DNA of 64,000 nucleotides, taken from the NCBI GenBank assembly GCA_963750915.1, contig CAVVSF010000006.1, positions 310,001 to 374,000 of the forward strand. Direction: 5' to 3'. The position numbers and the translations under genes were made by a program. Under the pieces are notes generated by a model that was given only the letters and a program-made list of their open reading frames with translations, was not told the DNA's origin and searched no databases. How positions within the stretch are numbered: the first letter of the stretch is position 1; each line of letters opens with the position of its first letter. This stretch comes from DATBJJ01 sp963750915. Lineage in GTDB: Bacteria > Acidobacteriota > Vicinamibacteria > Vicinamibacterales > 2-12-FULL-66-21. Positions 57,910 through 64,000 of this stretch are shown here, piece by piece.

Positions 57910-58944
57910 CTACTGAATGAGACCATCGGCGGTGACCGCCGGCGGCGTCGGGTGAACGGAGGGCGCCGGTGCGCTCGAGACGACGCGGCAGTCGCCGCGA
58001 AGGAGCTCGAGGTGCACCGAGCCGGTGACCTGCGCCTGGACCGCGTGCGTGAAGGCATCGAGCGCATCGCGCGTCGCAGTGAACCACTGGCCCGACTGAA
58101 TCAGGTCGGCATAGGCGGCGCCGACCTGGCCGATGATCGCTGCCAGCGCCTTCGGGCTGGCAGCGGCCGTCAACGCGGCGTGAGCGACGTGCAGCGTCAC
58201 CGCTGCCGGCGCTTCCGCCACCTCGCGGAACCTCGAACCGTCGGCCTTGACGATCGCCGCGTCGCTGCGGCCGATGCCGTGCGTGCCGCCGATGATCTCC
58301 AGGCTCTCGATCATCTCGAGCAATGACATCTCGATGCCATTGACACGAACCGGCATGCCGCGCACGAACTCGAGCTCGGCGGTCGCCGGGCGGTCCGGCC
58401 CGTCAGCGGGAGAGCTGGTCAGCATGTAAAGGTCGTCCGAGACGTCCGTCCCGCCTGTCGCATCGACGGCGCGGCCCCAGACGTTGGCGGCGATCTGTGC
58501 CGAATCGTCATCGGCGCCGGTCGGCACCGTGATCAGCTCGCGCGCCGGGTCGAGCGAACGAACCAGGACGCCGAGCGAGGCGCGATCGTAGCCGCGCCCG
58601 GCGCCGTGGGCGATGGCGGTCGCGTTCTCCATGACCGCGAGGTCGACGACCTTGCGAGCGATGATCGGCCGCGCCAGGGCCGGCGTCACCGGCGGACGCG
58701 GGCCGGCAAACGCCCCCGCCTGCAGCGCCGGCAGCAGGTAGTCGCGCGCGAACTCGTCGCGGGCGTCGACGACGTGACAGCGCACGGCGCCGAGCGAGAG
58801 CGCGCGCTCGCGCTGCTCGACCAGGTCTCTCCTGCGGCCGAGATCCACCAGCACCGCGACGACCTCGGCGGCATGCCGCTGCAGCAGCCAGGGAATCGCC
58901 GGCGCGGATTCCGCTCCGGCATACGCAAGGATGATTCGCTTCAT
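57910..58944 (-). CDS. ArgG-like protein lacking the ATP-binding loop
   Basis: 344 residues; ordinary argininosuccinate synthases have about 400. The overall alignment is clear: VDLG, ALSLGAVRCHVVDARDEFARDYLLPAL, TPALARPIIARKVVDLA, NVWGRAVDA, EFVRGMPVRVNGIEMSLLEMIESL and GTHGIGRSD all match ArgG. But AYSGGLDTS is AYAGAESAP, so the PP-loop that binds ATP is gone; the citrulline/aspartate stretch usually HGxTGKGNDQ is HGAGRGYDRA; and about 40 residues between the two domains are missing. Either a strongly divergent or a non-catalytic ArgG homologue. Placed directly before argH on the same strand. Confidence 0.8.
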   Translation of the reverse strand: MKRIILAYAGAESAPAIPWLLQRHAAEVVAVLVDLGRRRDLVEQRERALSLGAVRCHVVDARDEFARDYLLPALQAGAFAGPRPPVTPALARPIIARKVVDLAVMENATAIAHGAGRGYDRASLGVLVRSLDPARELITVPTGADDDSAQIAANVWGRAVDATGGTDVSDDLYMLTSSPADGPDRPATAELEFVRGMPVRVNGIEMSLLEMIESLEIIGGTHGIGRSDAAIVKADGSRFREVAEAPAAVTLHVAHAALTAAASPKALAAIIGQVGAAYADLIQSGQWFTATRDALDAFTHAVQAQVTGSVHLELLRGDCRVVSSAPAPSVHPTPPAVTADGLIQ

Positions 58945-59020
58945 CAGTTCCTCTATCTCTCTACGCGGCTCCGCCGCGGCTCTCTAACGCGGCTCCGACG
59001 CGGGCTACGACGCCGGCGCC

Positions 59021-59509
59021 TCAGCGGGCGGCCGACACCTGCAGCCCGCGAAAGCGCTCCGCGATCGCCGCCGCATCCGCGGCGGAGCGACAAATGACCA
59101 GGATCGTGTCGTCGCCGCCAATCGTTCCGGCAATCTCCGGCACCCGCGCGCGATCGATCGCCACGGCGAGCGATTGCGCCTGGCCGGGATCGGTCCGCAG
59201 CACCAGGAGTTGCTCGACCGTCTCCGCGGTCCGCAGGAACTCCCCGACAGCCCGCTTCAACCCGGCCAGGGCGTCCCCGCTCGTCGCCTGCTCGGCACCC
59301 GGACGGCGGTATGCGCCGTCGACAGCGCGCTTCACGAGGCCAAGGTCGCGAATGTCCCGTGAAAGTGTCGCCTGCGTCGCCTCGATGCCGGCATCCCGCA
59401 ACCTGGTCCGAAGCTGCTCCTGGCTCGTAATTGCTTCGCGTTCAACGAGTTCGAGGATTGCCGCCTTGCGGCGGAGCTGCATCACCATGAGTAACGAATG
59501 AGTATACAT
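59021..59509 (-). CDS. argR: ArgR arginine repressor
   Basis: 162 residues from ATG 59509; ATGs at 59488 and 59482 would give the common length of about 153. The N-terminal winged helix has RRKAAILELVEREAITSQEQLRTRLRDAGIEATQATLSRDIRDLGLVK, a perfect ArgR DNA-binding domain. The C-terminal trimer domain contains the arginine-binding GTIGGDDTILVICRS. It regulates arginine genes on both sides of it. It diverges from argC with a 78-bp gap carrying the promoter. Confidence 0.93.
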   Translation of the reverse strand: MYTHSLLMVMQLRRKAAILELVEREAITSQEQLRTRLRDAGIEATQATLSRDIRDLGLVKRAVDGAYRRPGAEQATSGDALAGLKRAVGEFLRTAETVEQLLVLRTDPGQAQSLAVAIDRARVPEIAGTIGGDDTILVICRSAADAAAIAERFRGLQVSAAR

Positions 59510-59547
59510 GAATATGCAGGTGACCGACCAAAGTCATGAGGTTTTTC

Positions 59548-59576
59548 TTGACTGACTGCGAACGAGCCTGTATAAC
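59548..59576 (+). promoter_or_regulatory. Sigma-70-type promoter for argC operon
   Basis: TTGACT (59548-59553) and TATAAC (59571-59576) are spaced by exactly 17 bp, the best promoter in the window. Transcription would begin near 59583, only about 5 bp before the argC ATG. Two TGAATA half-sites, resembling parts of an ARG box, lie at 59509-59514 and 59589-59594, flanking the promoter; ArgR binding is inferred. Confidence 0.6.
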
Positions 59577-59587
59577 TAGAGGTTCGG

Positions 59588-60583
59588 ATGAATACTTATA
59601 CGCCGGTAAGGGTAGGTGTCGTCGGGGCAACGGGCTATTCCGGGATGGAGCTTCTCCGCCGGCTGGCCAGGCACCCGTACGTCGACCTGCGGGCGGCGAT
59701 GGGGTCGGCCACCTCAGAGGCGAAGCGCCTGCCGTCGCTCCGGAAGATCTGGGACGCCCCGATCGAGAAGCTCGACGTCGAGCGGCTGGTGAAGGATACC
59801 GACGCCGTCTTCCTCGCCGTGCCGGACACGCTGTCGGCGGAAATCGGTCCCGAGCTGGCGCGGCGCGGCTCCCGGGTGTTCGACATCTCGGGGGCGTTCC
59901 GCCTGCGCACCGACAGCGAACGGCAGCGCTGGTATCCGCACTCGCCGAAGCCGGAGGTGCCGGTTACCTACGGCTTGACCGAACGGTATCGCGAGGCCCT
60001 GCGGACGGCATCGCTCGTCGCCTGCGCGGGCTGCTATCCGACCGCAGCGATCCTGCCGCTGCAGCCGCTCGTGGCGGCCGGACTGCTGCAACCCGGCATC
60101 GTCATCGACGCGAAGTCCGGGATCTCCGGCGCCGGCAAGACGCCCACCGAGCGCACGCATTTCTCCGAGGTGCACGGCAGCATGTCGGCCTACGGGGTGT
60201 TCTCGCACCGGCATGGCGCCGAAATTCAGCAGGAGCTCGGTGTCGACGTCACCTTCGTGCCGCATCTCGTGCCGCTCGACCGCGGGATTCTCGAAACCAT
60301 CTACGCCCGGCTGCAGCCGGGTGTCGATGCCGCGGCGATCGAAAAGGTCCTGCACGACGCCTACGGCACGTCGCCGTTCGTCCGGCTTACGGGCAGCGAG
60401 CTGCCGGAGATCAAGCACGTCGCGCACACGAACTACTGCGACATCGGCTGGAGGGTCGATCGCCCGGGCGGTCAGCTGGTGCTCGTCTCGTGCATCGACA
60501 ACCTGGTCAAGGGTGCCGCCGGCCAGGCGATTCAGAACTTCAACGTCGCCTACGGGTTCGACGAGACGGCGGGGTTGAACTGA
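59588..60583 (+). CDS. argC: N-acetyl-gamma-glutamyl-phosphate reductase
   Basis: 331 residues. NADPH fold VGVVGATGYSGMELLRRLARHP; catalytic Cys149 in VACAGCYPTAAILPL, the standard position; then SGISGAGK and the His-containing KHVAHTNYCDIG. It reduces N-acetylglutamyl phosphate to the semialdehyde. First gene of the cluster, followed by argB after one base. Confidence 0.95.
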   Translation: MNTYTPVRVGVVGATGYSGMELLRRLARHPYVDLRAAMGSATSEAKRLPSLRKIWDAPIEKLDVERLVKDTDAVFLAVPDTLSAEIGPELARRGSRVFDISGAFRLRTDSERQRWYPHSPKPEVPVTYGLTERYREALRTASLVACAGCYPTAAILPLQPLVAAGLLQPGIVIDAKSGISGAGKTPTERTHFSEVHGSMSAYGVFSHRHGAEIQQELGVDVTFVPHLVPLDRGILETIYARLQPGVDAAAIEKVLHDAYGTSPFVRLTGSELPEIKHVAHTNYCDIGWRVDRPGGQLVLVSCIDNLVKGAAGQAIQNFNVAYGFDETAGLN

Positions 60584-60584
60584 C

Positions 60585-61391
60585 ATGGCGACGGTCCTGA
60601 AGCTGGGCGGCGAGCTGCTGGAGGACGCGGCGGCGATGCGGATCGCGGCGGAAGCCGTGGCCGCGCTCGCGGCCGGCGAGTCGCTGGTCGTCGTCCACGG
60701 CGGCGGGCGCGCGATCGACGCCGAGCTGCGGCTGCGGGGCGAATCGCCGCAGTTCGTCGACGGCCTTCGGGTCACCGACGCGGCGGCGCTCGACACAGTC
60801 GTCGCGGTGCTGGCCGGCCGGACCAACACCGCCTTCGTCGCCGCGATCGGCGCCGCCGGCGGCCGCGCGATTGGCCTGACCGGGGCTGATGGCGCGATCG
60901 GACTGGCGCGGCGTGCGGCGCCGCTCAAGACCGTGGCCGGCGAGCTGGCCGACCTGGGGCTGGTCGGTGAACCAGTTGGCACCGACGCGGCGCTGCTGGC
61001 CGACCTGCTGACGATCGGCTGCATCCCGGTCGTCGCCAGCATCGGCGTCGACGGCGGGGGCGGGCTGCTGAACGTCAATGCCGACGTCCTGGCCGCGCAC
61101 CTCGCGACGGTGCTGCCAGCGACGCGGCTGATCGTCGCCGGCGGCACTGCCGGCGTCCTCGACGCGGAGGGACAGACGGTCGCCGAGCTGGCGGTCGACA
61201 CCATCGACGCGATGACGGCGTCGGGTGTCGCCCATTCGGGAATGATCGCGAAGCTCGCCGCCTGCCGGCGCGCGTTCGCGAGCGGTGTGAAGGAAGTGTC
61301 AATCGTCTCGGGCCGCGGCGGCGACTATCGCGCCGCCCCCGGCACGAGGCTCGTAGCGGCGAAGCCGACGAAAGCGGAGACGAGAGCATGA
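60585..61391 (+). CDS. argB: Acetylglutamate kinase
   Basis: 268 residues, amino acid kinase family. VLKLGGELLEDAAAMR (phosphate-binding Lys), VVVHGGGRAIDAELRLRG, VDGLRVTDAAALD and GGTAGVLD-type nucleotide site. The typical IGLTGADG and VNADVLAAHLA segments are present. The extreme C-terminus is basic rather than a regulatory helix; no N-terminal arginine-sensing extension is seen. Its stop overlaps argD (ATGA). Confidence 0.93.
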   Translation: MATVLKLGGELLEDAAAMRIAAEAVAALAAGESLVVVHGGGRAIDAELRLRGESPQFVDGLRVTDAAALDTVVAVLAGRTNTAFVAAIGAAGGRAIGLTGADGAIGLARRAAPLKTVAGELADLGLVGEPVGTDAALLADLLTIGCIPVVASIGVDGGGGLLNVNADVLAAHLATVLPATRLIVAGGTAGVLDAEGQTVAELAVDTIDAMTASGVAHSGMIAKLAACRRAFASGVKEVSIVSGRGGDYRAAPGTRLVAAKPTKAETRA

Positions 61392-62608
61392 CGACGATGA
61401 CGACGCCCACCAACGTGATGACGGTCGAGACCGAGCATGTGCTCCAGGTCTACAAGCGCAATCCGGTGGTCTTCGAGCGCGGTCGCGGCTGCCGTCTGTT
61501 CGATGCCAGCGGCCGCGGCTATCTCGACCTGATCTCCGGCGTCGGCGTCGCCGCGCTCGGTCACGCGCACCCTGGACTTGCGGCGGCGCTCTCAAAGCAG
61601 GCGTCGACACTGCTGCACACGTCGAACCTGTTCTATCACCCGCTGCAGGGTGAGCTGGCGACCCGGCTGTCGGCGATCTCCGGCCTGCCGCGCGCCTTCT
61701 TCTGCAACAGCGGCGCGGAAGCAGTCGAGGCGTGCCTGAAGTTCTCGCGCCGTTTCTGGCATTCGCAGGGCGACGGCGGCCGCTCCGGCTTCGTCGCGTT
61801 CGAGAACTCGTTCCACGGCCGCACCATCGGCGCGCTGTCGGTGACCTGGGACGATCACTATCGCGCCCCGTTCGCGCCGCTCCTGGCCGACGTGCAGTTC
61901 GTGCCGGCGAATGACGTCGCGGCGCTGCGCGCCGCCGTCACCGATCGCACGGCAGCGGTAATCCTCGAACCGCTGCAGGGCGAGGGCGGCGTCCGGCCGT
62001 TTTCGCAGGCGACGGCGGACGCGGTCTCCGACGCCTGCGCGCGCACCGGGGCGCTGCTCATCGCCGACGAGATTCAGTGCGGCCTCGGCCGCACCGGCCG
62101 CGCCTTCTACTCGGAGGCGCTCGGCTTGAAACCCGACCTGATGGCGGTCGGCAAGTCGCTCGGCGCCGGCGTGCCGATTGCCGCCGCGCTCTTCAGCGAG
62201 CGGGTGGCCAGGGCGGCGGCGTTCGGCGACCACGGCAGCACCTACGGCGGCAACCTGCTCGCGTGCCGTGCCGCGCTCGTGTTCCTCGAGGAACTGCTCG
62301 ACCGCGGCCTGATGGCGCACGTCGCGGCGGTCGGCGCCCACCTCGAACGGCAGCTGCGCGCCATTGCGGCGCGCAACCCGGCCGTCCGCGAGATCCGCGG
62401 CGCCGGGCTGATCTGGGGACTCGATCTCGACCGGCCGGCGCTGCCGGTCGTCGAGGCAGCGCTCGAGCTCGGGTTACTGGTGAACCGCACGTCCAACACG
62501 GTCGTGCGTCTTCTGCCCCCCTACGTAATCACCGAGGCAGAAGTGGACGAGGCCTGCTCGCTTCTCGAGCAGGCGATTGGCAAGGCAGCGGAGGCACACA
62601 CATCGTGA
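61388..62608 (+). CDS. argD: Acetylornithine aminotransferase
   Basis: 406 residues, fold-I PLP aminotransferase. LDLISGVGVAALGHAHP, NSGAEAVEACLKFSRR, FHGRTIGALSVT, LIADEIQCGLGRTG, and the PLP lysine K256 in VGKSLGAGVPIAA. Starts within the argB stop; its own stop overlaps the acetyltransferase GTG. Converts N-acetylglutamate semialdehyde to N-acetylornithine. Confidence 0.95.
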   Translation: MTTMTTPTNVMTVETEHVLQVYKRNPVVFERGRGCRLFDASGRGYLDLISGVGVAALGHAHPGLAAALSKQASTLLHTSNLFYHPLQGELATRLSAISGLPRAFFCNSGAEAVEACLKFSRRFWHSQGDGGRSGFVAFENSFHGRTIGALSVTWDDHYRAPFAPLLADVQFVPANDVAALRAAVTDRTAAVILEPLQGEGGVRPFSQATADAVSDACARTGALLIADEIQCGLGRTGRAFYSEALGLKPDLMAVGKSLGAGVPIAAALFSERVARAAAFGDHGSTYGGNLLACRAALVFLEELLDRGLMAHVAAVGAHLERQLRAIAARNPAVREIRGAGLIWGLDLDRPALPVVEAALELGLLVNRTSNTVVRLLPPYVITEAEVDEACSLLEQAIGKAAEAHTS

Positions 62609-63192
62609 CCGATTCAATGATCCTGCGGACGGCGAGCCCGTCGGACGTGCCGGCAATCCACCGGCTCATCGCCGACAATCTCGAGGCCGGGCACCTGCTG
62701 CCTCGCAGCATCGAGGACATCGCCCGCAACGCCGCGCGCTTCGTTGTTGCGACGGTCGCGTCGATCGACGATGCCGTGGTCGGGTGTGCCGAGCTCGCGC
62801 CGCTCAGCGAGCGCGTCGCAGAAGTGCGCTCGCTCGTCGTCGATGAATCGTTCCGCGGCCGCCGCATCGGTCCGGCACTGGTCAAAGAGATCGCCAGGGC
62901 CGGCACGGCCGGGGGGTTCTGGACGCTTTCCGCCTTCGCCCATGACCCGTCGCATTTTGTACGCATGGGCTTCACCATCGTGCCGCACATCTGGGTGCCG
63001 GAAAAGATCGCGAAAGACTGCACCTCGTGCTCGCTCTTTCGCCGCTGCGGCCAGTACGCCGTCACGCTGCCGCTGCGCGCCGGCGTGACGATGGGACCGG
63101 AGCGGCCGGCGGCGATCATCCACGGCTCGCGACCGACGACGTTGCGGCGCCTGGCGTTGCGGCCCGTCCCGGCAGAGGCGGTCCCGGCGTGA
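62605..63192 (+). CDS. GNAT N-acetyltransferase, short ArgA-type N-acetylglutamate synthase
   Basis: 195 residues from GTG 62605 (GTGA overlap with argD). GNAT core: LRTASPSDVPAIHRLI, VVGCAELAPL, VRSLVVDESFRGRRIGPALVKEIA (acetyl-CoA loop) and HFVRMGFTIV. It ends with a Cys cluster, KDCTSCSLFRRCGQY, seen in stand-alone short ArgA proteins. Its place between argD and argJ supports N-acetylglutamate synthesis from acetyl-CoA, priming a cycle that argJ would otherwise run. Confidence 0.83.
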   Translation: MTDSMILRTASPSDVPAIHRLIADNLEAGHLLPRSIEDIARNAARFVVATVASIDDAVVGCAELAPLSERVAEVRSLVVDESFRGRRIGPALVKEIARAGTAGGFWTLSAFAHDPSHFVRMGFTIVPHIWVPEKIAKDCTSCSLFRRCGQYAVTLPLRAGVTMGPERPAAIIHGSRPTTLRRLALRPVPAEAVPA

Positions 63193-64000
63193 CCGCGTTC
63201 CGGACCATCGAGGGCGGCATAACGGCGCCGTTCGGCTACCGCGCCGCCGGCGTCGCCTGCGGCATCAAGGCGAATGGCAAGCCCGACCTCTCGCTCGTGG
63301 TTTCGGACACGCTGGCGAGCGCGGCCGGCGTGTTCACCACCAACCTCGCCAAGGCGGCGCCGGTGCTGCTGTCGCACGCACACCTGTCGGAGACCGGCGG
63401 GCTCGGCCGCGCCGTCGTCATCAACAGCGGCTGCGCCAACGCCTGCACCGGCGACGACGGCCGCGATCATGCGGCGAAGATGGCGCAGTGGACGGCCGAA
63501 CAGGTCGGCTGCGAGGCGGCCGGCATTCTCGTCGCGTCCACCGGCGTCATCGGCGTCAAGCTCGACATCGAGAAGGTGCACCGCGGCATCGGCGACGCGA
63601 CGGCGCAGCTCTCGCCTCAGGGCGGCAGCGCTGCCGCCCGCGCCATCATGACGACCGATCCGTTTCCGAAGGAGTCGGCGGTCGAGGTCGACGCGCACGG
63701 CCGGAGCTTTCGTGTCGGCGGCATGGCCAAGGGCTCGGGGATGATCGAGCCGCTGATGGCGACGATGCTCGGCGTCGTCACCACCGACGCCAGGGTGGCG
63801 CCGGAGCTGTTGCAGCGCGCGCTCAAGGCGGCGGTCGACGACACGTTCAACGCCATCACCGTCGACGGCGAGTGCTCGACCAACGACTGCGTCTTCGCCC
63901 TCGCCAACGGCTCGAGCGGCATCGAGCTGACCGAGAGCGACTGGACGCTGCTCGTCGACAGTCTCAAGGCCGCCTGCGAGCCGCTCGCGATCGGCATCGT
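63189..64000 (+). CDS. argJ: Glutamate N-acetyltransferase/ornithine acetyltransferase, cut by window end
   Basis: GTG 63189 overlaps the preceding stop. About 270 residues are visible and the frame is open at the right edge. FTTNLAKAAPVLLSHAHL, NSGCANACTGDDG and the autocleavage site MATMLG, with Thr192 as the expected nucleophile, are typical. Transfers the acetyl group from N-acetylornithine to glutamate. Having both a short ArgA and ArgJ is normal for cyclic arginine synthesis. Confidence 0.93.
   Translation, partial: MTAFRTIEGGITAPFGYRAAGVACGIKANGKPDLSLVVSDTLASAAGVFTTNLAKAAPVLLSHAHLSETGGLGRAVVINSGCANACTGDDGRDHAAKMAQWTAEQVGCEAAGILVASTGVIGVKLDIEKVHRGIGDATAQLSPQGGSAAARAIMTTDPFPKESAVEVDAHGRSFRVGGMAKGSGMIEPLMATMLGVVTTDARVAPELLQRALKAAVDDTFNAITVDGECSTNDCVFALANGSSGIELTESDWTLLVDSLKAACEPLAIGI

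Noticed and set aside
1..64000. tRNA, rRNA or riboswitch genes
   Set aside because: I looked in the gaps between genes and saw no cloverleaf, rRNA core or known aptamer pattern; very small RNAs could be missed by eye.

Overview
The window is strongly GC-rich, densely coded bacterial chromosome with short gaps, many 4-bp ATGA stop/start overlaps and no RNA gene, CRISPR array or prophage that I can see. Gene content points to Acidobacteriota, probably a Vicinamibacteria-like soil lineage: a DUF1800/DUF1501 pair, a VWFA-related protein cluster, a Ser/Thr kinase with TPR tail, PSMA-like M28 and M14 peptidases, and a TolC/RND pump behind a TetR regulator. This is inference from family content; no rRNA is present.

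Layout. 1-2.3 kb: end of a giant Ala/Glu/Lys/Arg coiled-coil protein. 2.5-9.4 kb: a possible defence module, a RapA/HepA-like SNF2 ATPase, an Eco57I-type N6-adenine methyltransferase and a membrane GAF protein with a degenerate histidine-kinase core, all overlapping. 9.4-14.3 kb: a sulfur module (TauE/SafE exporter plus DUF1634, divergent from a CstB-like metallo-beta-lactamase/rhodanese protein) coupled to a Ser/Thr kinase. 14.3-19 kb: ketopantoate reductase, amidohydrolase, M14 peptidase, histidine phosphatase. 19.2-26.2 kb: APC permease, Rieske oxygenase, GcvT-like aminomethyltransferase and two FAD amine-oxidase/phytoene-desaturase-like enzymes, which look like a catabolic set for an N-methylated compound. 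26.2-38.3 kb: secreted M28 peptidase, an unknown secreted protein, two VWA proteins, DUF1800 and DUF1501. 38.3-40.5 kb: a D-threonine-aldolase-like PLP enzyme next to a lone bacterial microcompartment shell protein, then MerR and PCD. 40.6-47.5 kb: TetR-regulated RND efflux pump. 47.5-56.5 kb: ThiO-like oxidase, a REP-flanked RAYT transposase, a large M14 protein, YihY/BrkB and envelope proteins. 56.5-64 kb: arginine biosynthesis, argH and an ArgG-like gene, argR, then argC-argB-argD-acetyltransferase-argJ running off the right edge.

A caution for every reader: at least sixteen genes or gene parts are split by single frameshifts, nearly all of net +1 sense. Two long genes (10.7-14.3 kb) carry seven of them. 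This pattern looks more like residual base-calling error than gene decay, so I describe these loci as genes with the frame change noted.

Most unusual items: the compact helicase/methyltransferase/GAF pseudokinase module; the lone shell protein beside an aldehyde-producing enzyme family, with an Asp where the pore usually has Gly-Ser; an argH-linked ArgG homologue that has lost its ATP-binding loop; and a RAYT gene whose stop codon lies inside its own flanking REP hairpin.
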